A stretch of 21,913 nucleotides of DNA from NCBI GenBank assembly GCA_015063335.1, contig SVUH01000025.1, forward strand, positions 1 through 21,913, given 5' to 3'. The notes beneath the pieces were generated by a model. It saw only the letters and a program-made list of their open reading frames with translations, was not told where the DNA came from and did no database searches. Both the position numbers and the translations under genes were made by a program. Positions 8,271-16,155 of the stretch are shown piece after piece; position 1 is the stretch's first letter; each line of letters starts with the position of its first letter. This stretch comes from Oscillospiraceae bacterium. Its GTDB lineage: Bacteria; Bacillota_A; Clostridia; Oscillospirales; CAG-272.

Positions 8271-10436
8271 TCAAACGGTAGCTTTATCTATTTCCGCAAA
8301 CCCGCCGTCGGTCCTCTCTATTGCGAAATTCAGAACAGCCGCAATAGAAACGAGCTTCTTTTCGGTCTCCGCGCTCTTATCAGACGCTTCCCATCTGCTT
8401 GTAATAGCACTTAAAACGTCAGCCTTTTCGGTATCGTTCAATTCGCTTCCTCTGTTGAGGGGGTTATGGCTTGCATTTTCGCCGTCAGCGTATACGTTTT
8501 CCACAAGAGTTACAGACATTACCTTGGAATCCATGATATTGTTTACGTATTCATCAGCGGTAAGTCCCGTCGCACTTCCCTCTCCGAAGGTGTTTTCTGC
8601 CGACTTGTCCGTTGACATAAGAACGTCCATCATGTTTGCAACAGCAACGGATTCCTTTTCGTATTCCTCGTTGCTCATTCCCTCCTCCTTGGCACTCGAA
8701 AGATTTCCAAACATATCAGAGAGCATATCTGCCACAGGCTCGGCACTTTGCTCCGACACGTCGTAGGTCATAACCACGGAAGGAGTCGAAATGGATTGAA
8801 GCACCTTTGAGGACGAGGGAGTAAGGTCGTCAAGCATTTTTCTTACCGCCACGGTCGTATCCTTGCTGCTATCAGATGCAGCCTCGACCGCGCCGAATGC
8901 GCTGGACAATGACAGCGTAAGCGGTCTGTATCCGTCCGCGTATGAATTTTCGTACATAGAAATTGCCGCATCGGTCGCATCAAGCATGGCAAGTCCCATG
9001 TCAACGTGGACCATATCCGACTGAAGCAGACCGACAAGTAAAGTCTTGGTCTTCTCAGGGCCTACACTTTCCGTCACTGCAAGAGCATCAAGAACGGGGC
9101 CTATCTCGCCGAACACCGTCTCAGCGTCCTTGTCGGAGGCATTTATAACGTCAAGAAAATCAACCGAGACCGCGCATACATGCGCCAAGGCGCGCGCTTC
9201 TTTCTCCGCATTTACGATCTGTGCTCTGCCGTCAGTCACGTCGTTTATGGATACTCGTTCCGTTTTTGAAAGGAAGTCCTGCTCGTCGCGAACGACGTTT
9301 TCAAGAGTCCACGCTCTCATGTCGGCTCCTCCCATGCGCGCTTCTGCCGCGCGCAGAGCCGTATCCTTTTGGGTTCTTATTCCGTATTCATCGAAAACGT
9401 CGGTGTACACCTTAGTCAATGCCTCGGCGTCCTTTCCCTCGGCAGTGCTCATCTCGTAAAGAAATCCGTCGTACAAGTGCGCGGTGCTCTGCGGAACGGA
9501 TACCGCGCTCAGCATCTCCTTTAACACAGTATCAGCGCCAAAATCTATAAGATGTACGAATCTCGGATTTTTTATCACAAGCAGCAAAATTTCCGATACG
9601 CATTCCTCGTTAGCCAATGCGTCCTCGGGGGAATCGGATATGGTTGAGATAACGTCGTATTTCTCTGCAACCGCTACGATCTGTCCTGCCGTACGGAAGT
9701 CCTCTTTGAGAGTGAGAGACGTCGTATTTTCGCCCGCCCTCGAATAGGTCAGCCCCTTAAATATCGCCTCTCCGCCAAAGATCTTGAGAGTCCTTGCTCC
9801 TACGTTGTTTGCAGAAGCATCAAGGGCATCGGCAGTAATTTGAAGCGCGAGATGGTCGGACGCCTTAAGCGCGTCATACGAAATATCGTTCAGCGTATTC
9901 AGAGTACCCACTACGGGGATAAACAAGACAAACAAGGTAATAAGACCGCAGATACCGCCGCAAAGCGCGCCCATCTTGTTGAATCTTGCGACCTTGAATT
10001 CGTCGTACTTTCCGCGCTTTTCACCGAGTGCCGCACGCTCGACCTGCTTCCTTTCGGTAAGCTTGAGTAACAGCTTTGTAAGCAGCTTAAGGAAAAGCCT
10101 CATTATGCAGCGTGTAATAGCGAAGAATGGCAGGAAGACGATGCTTGCCACAACAGCCGCGACAAGGACCGCTATCATGCTCTCCACGTCAATTCCTATT
10201 CCTAAGTCATTAACGGATCTAAGAAGATCAAAGATACCGAGTATCTTCCAGAGCACGATCGCCGATACCGATGCGCAAAGGAACGACAAGAGCGCCGATA
10301 TCGCAAGCGATACTGCGTTTAAAATTATCTTTGACAGAGAAAGCTGCCATACGAATCTTCTTCCCTTAACAGCACCTATAAAAAACGCAGTGAATGCCAG
10401 TAAGAAGAACAAGAGAGAAAAAATAACAAAAAACAT
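8271..10436 (-). CDS. Membrane protein: four-helix N-terminal domain (CvpA-like topology) plus large ectodomain
   Basis: The protein has 721 residues from the ATG at 10434-10436, which follows a GGAGG site. An in-frame ATG 39 bases further up lies inside the -10/start region of the promoter, so it is not used. Hydrophobic segments lie at about 2-22, 36-64, 86-108 and 156-178. The loop 109-155 is strongly basic (LTERKQ, GEKRGKYDEF) and so predicted cytoplasmic, which places the roughly 540 residues after 178 outside the cell. The four-segment N-terminal domain with its Gly-rich last segment (GALCGGICGLITLF) resembles CvpA-type proteins in layout, but I see no diagnostic motif. The C-terminal region is rich in D, S, A and E, probably helical, and unlike any family I recognise. 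It is a single-gene unit with its own promoter and terminator. Its function is unknown. Confidence 0.85.
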   Translation of the reverse strand: MFFVIFSLLFFLLAFTAFFIGAVKGRRFVWQLSLSKIILNAVSLAISALLSFLCASVSAIVLWKILGIFDLLRSVNDLGIGIDVESMIAVLVAAVVASIVFLPFFAITRCIMRLFLKLLTKLLLKLTERKQVERAALGEKRGKYDEFKVARFNKMGALCGGICGLITLFVLFIPVVGTLNTLNDISYDALKASDHLALQITADALDASANNVGARTLKIFGGEAIFKGLTYSRAGENTTSLTLKEDFRTAGQIVAVAEKYDVISTISDSPEDALANEECVSEILLLVIKNPRFVHLIDFGADTVLKEMLSAVSVPQSTAHLYDGFLYEMSTAEGKDAEALTKVYTDVFDEYGIRTQKDTALRAAEARMGGADMRAWTLENVVRDEQDFLSKTERVSINDVTDGRAQIVNAEKEARALAHVCAVSVDFLDVINASDKDAETVFGEIGPVLDALAVTESVGPEKTKTLLVGLLQSDMVHVDMGLAMLDATDAAISMYENSYADGYRPLTLSLSSAFGAVEAASDSSKDTTVAVRKMLDDLTPSSSKVLQSISTPSVVMTYDVSEQSAEPVADMLSDMFGNLSSAKEEGMSNEEYEKESVAVANMMDVLMSTDKSAENTFGEGSATGLTADEYVNNIMDSKVMSVTLVENVYADGENASHNPLNRGSELNDTEKADVLSAITSRWEASDKSAETEKKLVSIAAVLNFAIERTDGGFAEIDKATV

Positions 10437-10466
10437 CTTACACCTCCATAATAAGCTATTGGTTAT

Positions 10467-10495
10467 ATTATACATCTATCATGACACAAAGTCAA
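10467..10495 (-). promoter_or_regulatory. Sigma-A promoter of the 721-residue membrane protein gene
   Basis: On the minus strand TTGACT (10490-10495) and TATAAT (10467-10472) are separated by 17 bases. Transcription should begin near 10460, just ahead of the GGAGG site (about 10442-10446) and the ATG at 10436. This fixes the start codon choice. Confidence 0.88.
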
Positions 10496-10563
10496 GTGCT
10501 TTCCCGAATTCTTATCACATTCTATCGCAAAGGTCATGGTCACGGCTGCGAAAAAAGCAAAAG

Positions 10564-10596
10564 AAAAAACAGCCGCGCAAAAAAACTGCATGGCTG
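10564..10596 (-). terminator. Possible terminator of rnpB (potentially bidirectional)
   Basis: CAGCCG (10570-10575) pairs with TGGCTG (10591-10596), extended past a mismatch by three inner pairs. On the minus strand this is followed by six T residues (10564-10569), and on the plus strand by CC and seven T residues (10599-10605). The stem is imperfect, so this is a moderate call. Confidence 0.45.
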
Positions 10597-10629
10597 CCTT
10601 TTTTTATGCCTTATCGGCAAAATTCTTTT

Positions 10630-10982
10630 ATTGTAACTCCGTCTGTAAGCCGGGTTCTGTCGAGAACGGTCATCAATCTTCGCTCACCGTCACCGATGAG
10701 CTTCGGCTTTCGCCGTGCCACCCGCGGACATACGTCGGGCAAACGTCCGACTGCGGTGTTGCTTCGGATAGGGTTTACAGCAAACCTATGTTACCATAGG
10801 AGTGGGTGAGCTCTTACCTCACCTTTCCACCCTTACCTCTTGCGAGGCGGTCTATTTCTGTTGCACTTTCCCTGGAGTCGCCTCCGGCTGACGTTATCAG
10901 TTATCCTGCCCTGTGAAGCCCGGACTTTCCTCACGGTAATACCTTTCGGCAACATACCGCGCGACCGTCCGACGAAGTTACC
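10630..10982 (-). ncRNA. rnpB: RNase P RNA, bacterial class A type
   Basis: This is the catalytic RNA of RNase P, which trims tRNA 5' leaders. On the minus strand the conserved segment GAGGAAAGTCCGGGC (about 10918-10932) lies near the 5' end, followed by ACAGAAATAGACCGCC, GGTAAGGGTGGAAAGGTG and, at the 3' end, CAGAACCCGGCTTACAG. GTAACTTCGTC near the 5' end pairs with GACGGAGTTAC (10633-10643) to form helix P1, which sets the ends within a few bases. The GGGC after the AAAGTCC core and the overall order fit the class A rather than the Bacillus class B type. The length of about 353 bases is normal. It sits directly downstream of a strong promoter that starts six bases after the stop codon of the preceding ATPase gene. 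Exact ends are estimated. Confidence 0.95.
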
Positions 10983-10987
10983 GCTTG

Positions 10988-11016
10988 ATTATACCACAAA
11001 GCCGCTTTTTTGTCAA
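10988..11016 (-). promoter_or_regulatory. Consensus sigma-A promoter of rnpB
   Basis: On the minus strand a perfect TTGACA (11011-11016) and perfect TATAAT (10988-10993) are separated by 17 bases. Transcription should start at about 10981-10982, matching the 5' strand of helix P1. The strength fits a constitutive, abundant RNA. Confidence 0.92.
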
Positions 11017-11022
11017 GAGCCG

Positions 11023-12093
11023 CTAAATACTTGAGAGTATTTTCTCACAAAGGCGCTCCGCAAGCCCCCTCTGCCGCTCAAAATCCATACACGGCACGTA
11101 TATTTTTTCAAGCTCGGCGTGGGCATTCCCCGCTTCGTGAAGTGCCGAGAGCGCAAGAGCCCTTACGTCGGCATAGGCGCGCATGACGGTGCGGTAAGAA
11201 AATCTTATCTTCCCTATCCCCTCAGGGTGAACAAAGCGCTTCATGTTTATAAGGCACGCCTCGCCCTCGCCCCTTGGTGCGTCGGACACGGTAAAATGAT
11301 CCCCCGTATCAAGAAAAAGCATATCGCAGGGGCGCGACGTATCAAGCAGGTCGCGCGAGAGCGCCACCCGTCCGCCACGAGAGCGCACCAAAGCGAGAAG
11401 CTCGCATAGATAAAGGTACGCCGTACCGTAGTAATCGTTTATTACGTGCGTGCGCCTTGCCGCACGCTCATGCGTCGAAAGCTCCACCTCGCCGCGCACG
11501 CCCACCGCGCGCGTCTGCCTTGTCAGCACGCTTGTCGGCGAGCTCTTGGGTATTTCAAGGCGCGCGTACGTCCGCGCCACTGCCGCTGTAAGCTTCGGCA
11601 AGTCAACGCACCCGAGCGCGGCGCTGTCCGCCACATTTCTTATCGACCTTGCCGCAAAAAGATAGCCGTACGCCTCACTATAAGCGCGCTTCTTATCCTT
11701 TGCGAGCGCCTCGATCTCGCAAACGCGCCCCCGAAGCGCAGCAGAATCCCAGAAATCTCCGAGATTTACTATCTCGTCTCTCGCGCCTGCGATGACGGTA
11801 TCGTAAGAATGGGGCGCCGTTCCGTCAAAAACGGCGACGCGCGAGTCGATAATTATGCCGTCGAGCGAGTCCGTATCCGACGAGCAGTAGTAGTATTCAA
11901 CCTCAAAGCCACTGTCCGCGGCGCGTCGGGCAATACGGCGCATAAGACTGCTCTTGCCCGTGCCCGGACCGCCCTTGATTATGTATCTTTGCTCTATGCG
12001 CGGAGAGAAAAACACCTCGTCAAAAAAGCTCACGAAGCCGTCCGCGGTGTTTGCCGCCGCAAAAAATTCAACCTGTTCTTTTTTGTTTACCAT
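11023..12093 (-). CDS. P-loop ATPase of the PRK06851 type
   Basis: This 356-residue protein has a clear Walker A motif, GGPGTGKSS (41-49), after the strand RYIIK. It is followed by YYYCSSDTDSLDGIIID and VAVFDGTAPH...DEIVNLGDFWD, a signature I recognise from the PRK06851 group of uncharacterised Firmicutes ATPases. Members of that group usually have two ATPase-like halves. Here the second half (about 205-356) keeps a matching stretch (VALSRDLLDTSRPCDMLFLD) but shows no Walker A, so it appears degenerate; that alignment is by eye. The ATG at 12091-12093 lacks a strong ribosome binding site. The gene follows spoIIIAH after 39 bases with no visible terminator, so it may be co-transcribed with the sporulation operon. 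Its biochemical role is unknown. Confidence 0.85.
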   Translation of the reverse strand: MVNKKEQVEFFAAANTADGFVSFFDEVFFSPRIEQRYIIKGGPGTGKSSLMRRIARRAADSGFEVEYYYCSSDTDSLDGIIIDSRVAVFDGTAPHSYDTVIAGARDEIVNLGDFWDSAALRGRVCEIEALAKDKKRAYSEAYGYLFAARSIRNVADSAALGCVDLPKLTAAVARTYARLEIPKSSPTSVLTRQTRAVGVRGEVELSTHERAARRTHVINDYYGTAYLYLCELLALVRSRGGRVALSRDLLDTSRPCDMLFLDTGDHFTVSDAPRGEGEACLINMKRFVHPEGIGKIRFSYRTVMRAYADVRALALSALHEAGNAHAELEKIYVPCMDFERQRGLAERLCEKILSSI

Positions 12094-12132
12094 GCGTTAT
12101 AAACCCGAAATGCCGACAGGAGTGCGGCTTGC

Positions 12133-12708
12133 CTATCTTTCGATAATGGTGATGTTTACGGGCTCGATCCCCGCTTCAAGGTATACTATCTCATTTATCT
12201 GGGATATCTGCGCGGGCAAAAGTCCGTCGCTCTTTACGACTACGCTTGCCGTGCCGTCGCTGATAACGGCAACGCATTCACTGAATCCCTTTGCAACGAT
12301 AAGCGCCTCAATGTTCGCCTCTGCCTCCATTACGTCGGCAAGCGCGTTTATCTGAGAGAGCGCCTCGTTCTTGGCAGCTTCACTCGAAGCGGCGTTCTCA
12401 ACTACCGATTGAAGGACCTCGATAGCCTCGTCACGGGTGCGCTGACGGCTCACCTGAACGCTTGAAAAGTAGGAGTCCGAAGTGGAGGTGTCGGGAGGAT
12501 TAACGGTAGTGGTGGTATCAGCTCCGCCACCGTTCATGCCTGCGCTCTGGTCGTAGTCAAAGCCGCCGTCCTCATTGTTAAACGCGATAACGAGATTTAC
12601 GACGACCGCACACACAACGAGCGCCACAGTTCCTATAATGATAAAGTTTCTTTTTCCGATCTTGCGGCAAATATCCGCAACCTTTGACTTGAAATTATCA
12701 AATTTCAT
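12133..12708 (-). CDS. spoIIIAH: Stage III sporulation protein AH, channel ring component
   Basis: This mother-cell protein binds SpoIIQ across the intermembrane space and forms a ring of the feeding-tube channel. It has 191 residues. A basic cytoplasmic N-terminus (1-20) precedes one transmembrane helix (21-43) and an acidic, Gly/Thr/Pro-rich linker (about 45-80). The C-terminal ring-building domain, related to YscJ/FliF, runs from YFSSVQVSRQRTRDEAIEVL to the end (SVVVKSDGLLPAQISQINEI). Start and stop are clear, with GGAGG upstream of the ATG. It is the last of the eight spoIIIA genes, 56 bases after spoIIIAG. In known systems it is made under sigma-E control. Confidence 0.96.
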   Translation of the reverse strand: MKFDNFKSKVADICRKIGKRNFIIIGTVALVVCAVVVNLVIAFNNEDGGFDYDQSAGMNGGGADTTTTVNPPDTSTSDSYFSSVQVSRQRTRDEAIEVLQSVVENAASSEAAKNEALSQINALADVMEAEANIEALIVAKGFSECVAVISDGTASVVVKSDGLLPAQISQINEIVYLEAGIEPVNITIIER

Positions 12709-12764
12709 AATATTTTCCTCCGAAATTTTTAATACACTACATGTATATTGCAGCCCATTTGGTT

Positions 12765-13277
12765 TTATTCATAAGCGCCCGACGAGGCGACAAAAATTTT
12801 ATTCGTGCTAATGCCGAGAGAGGCGGACACAAGAGAGATCACCTCCCTTTGGACTCGCGGGTCGTTCCCACCCGTACAGACTATGCCGACTCCCGCGATC
12901 TCGGGGTTTTCATAGGCTGTGACGACCGCCTCTCTGCCCGAGCCGCTCCCCGACATGACTATCTCGTTTTTGTACCCCGAGGAGTTTGACTGCGAGTCTA
13001 TTGCGTAGACCGTTCGGTAGCCGCCCCTAAGGCTGACGAGCACGCTCACGCGCCCCGCTCCCGACACGCCCGAGCATATATCGGCAACCCTTTCTTCCAG
13101 CATCTCGGCATAGGCATCGGCGCTGTCCGTCGGCAAAGCGGTAGGGGCGGTGTCCTCTCCGTTGCTTCTGCCGAAGCCTCCGCCAATCAAAAGGAGCGCT
13201 ACGCCAAGTCCGCCGCCTACTGCTATAAGTATAATTTTATGCCACTTTTTATTACTTTTTTTATAAAAATCCGACAC
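12765..13277 (-). CDS. spoIIIAG: Stage III sporulation protein AG, channel ring component
   Basis: It has 170 residues if started at the GTG (13275-13277), chosen because GAGGGAG (13284-13290) lies at ribosome-binding distance. A TTG six codons upstream would place that site inside the gene. A short basic N-terminus is followed by one transmembrane segment (about 14-34) and an extracytoplasmic domain. The C-terminal motif IAGVGIVCTGGNDPRVQREV...LGISTNKIFVA is typical of SpoIIIAG, whose homologues assemble into a large ring in the intermembrane space. It is slightly shorter than the usual ~200 residues. It lies between spoIIIAF and spoIIIAH with short gaps. Confidence 0.95.
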   Translation of the reverse strand: MSDFYKKSNKKWHKIILIAVGGGLGVALLLIGGGFGRSNGEDTAPTALPTDSADAYAEMLEERVADICSGVSGAGRVSVLVSLRGGYRTVYAIDSQSNSSGYKNEIVMSGSGSGREAVVTAYENPEIAGVGIVCTGGNDPRVQREVISLVSASLGISTNKIFVASSGAYE

Positions 13278-13335
13278 AATATTCTCCCTCGACAAATTTT
13301 GATATTTTTATGCATTTGAATATAAATTTGTATTT

Positions 13336-13824
13336 TTAATCATTTATATCATATATTATTTCGCACTCCACCCCCGTCCTCATATGTATATGCTCGCGTA
13401 TTTTGTCGGGGTCAGCCGCAATCCCCTCGGGGTATATCCTGACGTGTGCCGCTCTCACCTCCGCCACCCCCGCATCGGTCACCCCCAGCGTAAGGCTCAC
13501 GTCAAAAGCGTCCTCGGACACCGAGAGAAGCGTGGCAAGCTCCCCCTCGAGAAGCTCCTCCGAGGTACGCGCGTTTCCTCCGAGCAGATATTCCTCGTAA
13601 AGCTCTCCATAATCAAGCATGGGAGCGTCCGCATCAAAATCAAAAATCTCCGAAACACCGCCCGCGTCGCCGATAAACGACGCGAGGGGCGAAGCGACCG
13701 TCGCGATAAGGCAGAGCGAGGTAAGTATTTCTATATGTTTTTTCGTTGCGTTCCCTACGCTCAACACGCGCGCCACGGCAGAAACTATGCAAATTCCGAA
13801 TATTCCGAGTACGTATCCTTTCAT
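13336..13824 (-). CDS. spoIIIAF: Stage III sporulation protein AF
   Basis: This 162-residue protein has two N-terminal transmembrane helices (about 4-23 and 31-52) with the family-typical HIEILTSLCLIATVASPL, followed by a small extracytoplasmic alpha/beta domain ending in GVECEIIYDIND. That end matches the ring-building fold known for SpoIIIAF. The ATG at 13822-13824 follows a GGGGTGG site only 10 bases past the spoIIIAE stop, showing tight operon packing. Its role in the channel is structural; the assignment rests on gene order plus topology and C-terminal similarity. Confidence 0.93.
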   Translation of the reverse strand: MKGYVLGIFGICIVSAVARVLSVGNATKKHIEILTSLCLIATVASPLASFIGDAGGVSEIFDFDADAPMLDYGELYEEYLLGGNARTSEELLEGELATLLSVSEDAFDVSLTLGVTDAGVAEVRAAHVRIYPEGIAADPDKIREHIHMRTGVECEIIYDIND

Positions 13825-13834
13825 TTTCCACCCC

Positions 13835-15004
13835 TCACCCCACGGCGACCGCGCATCTTATAAACAGCGCGAGCGCAACGGTGAACGCGACCGCCGACAC
13901 CGACACAGCGCCGATAAGAAAGCCGTATACGTTGCCAAGCTCCGAAAGCAGACGGCTCTCGTTATGACAGCCGAGCGCCTCTGCCGCCGTTGCGACGGCG
14001 ATATACACGAGGCGCGTGAGCAAAAGCGAGATAAGCGTGGGCAAGGCAAGTATGATTATGAGCAATATCCCCCCGACTCCAACAACGCTTTTTATGTAGC
14101 CCACGCTCCCTGCCACAGTCCTTAGCGTGTCTCCGACAGCACCGCCCACAACGGGTATCACCGTCGAGGCGATAAGCTTGCCGCTTCGCGCTGCCGCCGT
14201 ATCAGCCGCCCCGGCGACGGTCGTCTGCGCACCGAGAACGAAAACGAACACCGTCATGATAAGTCCTATAAAGAACGTGTAGCATTTTTTGACCGCTCCC
14301 GAAAAGCCGCAGAGAATATTACCGCCTGAGAGTGCGGAGCACACCGAGGCGGCAACGAGCACGGCGCACACCGGCACGACCGCACCTGCGACGAGCCTTT
14401 GAGTGGCGGAGAGCATAAGATAAAGCGTTGCCGTTCCCGCCCCCGCAGTGCTCACGTTCCCGCCCATGGCAAGGACCGCGCCCGTTACGGGTATCATGGC
14501 GTCCATGAGCGAGCCTATGCCGTCGAAAAATTCCGCTGTGCGCTGTATTTCGACGTACTGTGAGCCAAGAAGCGCCGCGCTTATGGCGGCGGTCGACAAA
14601 AAGTCAAACGCCACAGCGGTCTTCTCTCCGTCAATGCCGCCCGACAAGCCTCGCGCCGCCGCCGAGACCAGCAAAATCCCCATCAAGGTCGCCAAGGTAG
14701 AAAGCGCGCGCGGCAAAGCGGCGCTTATCCATGAGGTGATTTCTTCAAATATGCGTTGAACCGACAAAAGCTCCGTAAGATTTTGCCCGAGCGTGTCAAT
14801 ATCCCCGCCCGACAGATCCTCGGCAAGGTGGGAGCCGCTGCTGCCGTGCACGGCATCCGCCGCCGAGCTAAGCCCGTCCGTCACGATATCCTCGGGGGAT
14901 GCGGACACACTAACACCGAGCGCACAAAGCGCGACTAATGTGACTGCCGCAAATGCAGCAGCATAAAGCACCGTCAAAGCCCCGAATTTCCGCCTCCGCC
15001 TCAT
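13835..15004 (-). CDS. spoIIIAE: Stage III sporulation protein AE, polytopic channel component
   Basis: This 389-residue protein starts with a basic N-terminus and a signal-like helix (about 8-34), then a short outside region (LTELLSVQRIFEEITSWI), and about seven hydrophobic segments to the C-terminus. The central part (FFDGIGSLMDAMIPVTGAVL, STVIPVVGGAVGDTLRTVAG) is characteristic of SpoIIIAE. It is thought to form part of the membrane platform of the SpoIIIA complex. The ATG (15002-15004) follows AAGGAAGG. Unlike the usual compact operon, it is separated from spoIIIAD by about 755 bases of repeats, so its expression depends on readthrough or on an internal promoter that I could not identify convincingly. 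Confidence 0.96.
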   Translation of the reverse strand: MRRRRKFGALTVLYAAAFAAVTLVALCALGVSVSASPEDIVTDGLSSAADAVHGSSGSHLAEDLSGGDIDTLGQNLTELLSVQRIFEEITSWISAALPRALSTLATLMGILLVSAAARGLSGGIDGEKTAVAFDFLSTAAISAALLGSQYVEIQRTAEFFDGIGSLMDAMIPVTGAVLAMGGNVSTAGAGTATLYLMLSATQRLVAGAVVPVCAVLVAASVCSALSGGNILCGFSGAVKKCYTFFIGLIMTVFVFVLGAQTTVAGAADTAAARSGKLIASTVIPVVGGAVGDTLRTVAGSVGYIKSVVGVGGILLIIILALPTLISLLLTRLVYIAVATAAEALGCHNESRLLSELGNVYGFLIGAVSVSAVAFTVALALFIRCAVAVG

Positions 15005-15086
15005 ACCATTTCCTTCCTTTTGTTTTTTCTTTCTTTATTCGTTTGTTAAACCTTTAGCGTATCAGTTGAAATTAGCATCCGTTTCC

Positions 15087-15314
15087 GTGAGCCTTCCCTT
15101 GGGGGAAGGTGGCACGAGCCTTGTGCGAGTGACGGATGAGGGTAGCGAGCAGAGCGAGCGTGCTATATACGCAAAGTAACTTTAAATTAAATGCACGGAT
15201 GCTTCGCATCCTACCCTCATCAGTCGCTTCGCGACAGCTTCCCCCAAGGGAAGCCTTTTTGTTAGTCAAGCCTTAGGCTACAAAATTTTATTCGCGCAAA
15301 CCGATATTTTTTCG
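15087..15314 (+). repeat. Palindromic repeat element, copy 1
   Basis: The two ends are an imperfect inverted repeat. CCTTCCCTTGGGGGAA near 15092-15107 matches the reverse complement of 15239-15254, and each end is itself a small hairpin (CCTTCCC/GGGAAGG type). Inside are GACGGATGAGGGTAG and its counterpart CTACCCTCATCAGTC, and a central GGATGCTTCGCATCC. A tail (15261-15314) contains TCAAGCCTTAGGCTAC and a run of T. No coding content is seen. It resembles a non-autonomous palindromic element (MITE-like). Two more copies are in the window. Confidence 0.8.
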
Positions 15315-15365
15315 GGTCGACGTCCTCGACGATCCGTTTGACATCACGCAACGACTCCCGTCAGC

Positions 15366-15569
15366 GTGAGCCTTCCCCAGCGGGGGAAGGTGTCACGAGC
15401 TTTGCGAGTGACGGATGAGGTGTTAAAGAATGAATTGAATATATGACACCTCATCCGTCATTGACTCGCATCGTCGGCTCGTCAATGCCACCTTCCCTTT
15501 CAAGGGAAGGCTTTCTGTAAATCAAGCCTTAGATTGCAAAATTTTGTTTGCGCGGAATCTTTTTTTTCG
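15366..15569 (+). repeat. Palindromic repeat element, copy 2
   Basis: It has the same outer ends as copy 1 (GTGAGCCTTCCC...GGGGGAAGG) and the inner GAGTGACGGATGAGG paired with CCTCATCCGTCA. The centre is different and shorter. The tail (15514-15569) again has ATCAAGCCTTAGATTGC, AAAATTTTG and a T-run before TCG, so the repeated unit includes about 55 bases beyond the palindrome. It lies in direct orientation some 50 bases after copy 1. Confidence 0.78.
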
Positions 15570-15637
15570 TGAGGAGCAAGCCCCTACCCTACCGACACAC
15601 CTGTAAAATTTTATCCATTCATAGTTTATAGTTATAA

Positions 15638-15744
15638 GCGCATTCGCGCGTTATGATTTTGCTTCGCAAAAGTTATGATATGATTGCCATCTATCTTCAA
15701 GCTGCGCCATCGGCGCATCATAACGATGCGAAGCATCTCATAAC
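15638..15744. repeat. String of four small hairpins joined by TCATAAC/GTTATGA linkers
   Basis: Four perfect short hairpins occur: GCGC-ATTC-GCGC (15638-15649), TTTTGC-TTC-GCAAAA (15657-15671), TGCGCC-ATC-GGCGCA (15703-15717) and GATGC-GAA-GCATC (15725-15737). The seven-base linker GTTATGA follows each hairpin of the left pair (15650-15656, 15672-15678). Its reverse complement TCATAAC follows each hairpin of the right pair (15718-15724, 15738-15744). The block ends 16 bases short of the spoIIIAD stop codon, so it would be transcribed as part of the spoIIIA message. Confidence 0.75.
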
Positions 15745-15759
15745 TTGCCCAAAGGTCAA

Positions 15760-16155
15760 TCATAGCTCTGCCACAAGGCGCGTCACGCACTCCACTATGT
15801 CGGCAAGCACGGGCATAGCAAGAGCGAGAATAGCGAGCTTTCCCGCGCTTTCCACCCCCGAGGCGACCGTGGGCTCGCCGCAATCGCGGCACACGTCGGC
15901 ACATATTCGGCAAAGCACGCCGATGGCAAGTCCGCGCATCATAAGCGCCGTATATTCAAGCGAGGGCTCGTCAAGCCCCATGTCCGAAAGATAGCTCACC
16001 ACCTCTCCGAGCGATCCGAGAATTCCGCCGAAGATAAGCGCAAGTCCGCCGAGTCGCACCGCGAGCGACATGCCGCCGAGCGTATGCCCGAGAGCGCCGC
16101 CGATAAATGCGCACAGCAAGGCAATGCCGCAAATTTTAAGAAGCTCCGCGTCCAT
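15760..16155 (-). CDS. spoIIIAD: Stage III sporulation protein AD
   Basis: This small polytopic membrane protein of 131 residues has hydrophobic segments at about 6-25, 29-55 and 100-120, typical of SpoIIIAD. Its ATG overlaps the spoIIIAC stop codon by one base (TGATG), implying translational coupling. SpoIIIAC and SpoIIIAD are similar small proteins of the SpoIIIA membrane platform. Two Cys pairs (LCRICADVCRDC, about 81-92) stand out in the middle; I attach no function to them. It is followed by repeat DNA rather than directly by spoIIIAE. Confidence 0.94.
   Translation of the reverse strand: MDAELLKICGIALLCAFIGGALGHTLGGMSLAVRLGGLALIFGGILGSLGEVVSYLSDMGLDEPSLEYTALMMRGLAIGVLCRICADVCRDCGEPTVASGVESAGKLAILALAMPVLADIVECVTRLVAEL

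Noticed and set aside
9976..10809. A 277-codon plus-strand open frame crossing into rnpB
   Set aside because: It overlaps a membrane protein gene and a structural RNA on the other strand, and its translation is low-complexity S/T/R/K-rich.
13278..13295. TTG start for spoIIIAG
   Set aside because: Its first codons contain the GAGGGAG site that serves the downstream GTG; no site precedes the TTG.
15072..15269. Short open frames within the spoIIIAD-spoIIIAE gap (also 15632-15913)
   Set aside because: They consist of translated palindromic repeats, or overlap spoIIIAD in another frame, without ribosome binding sites.
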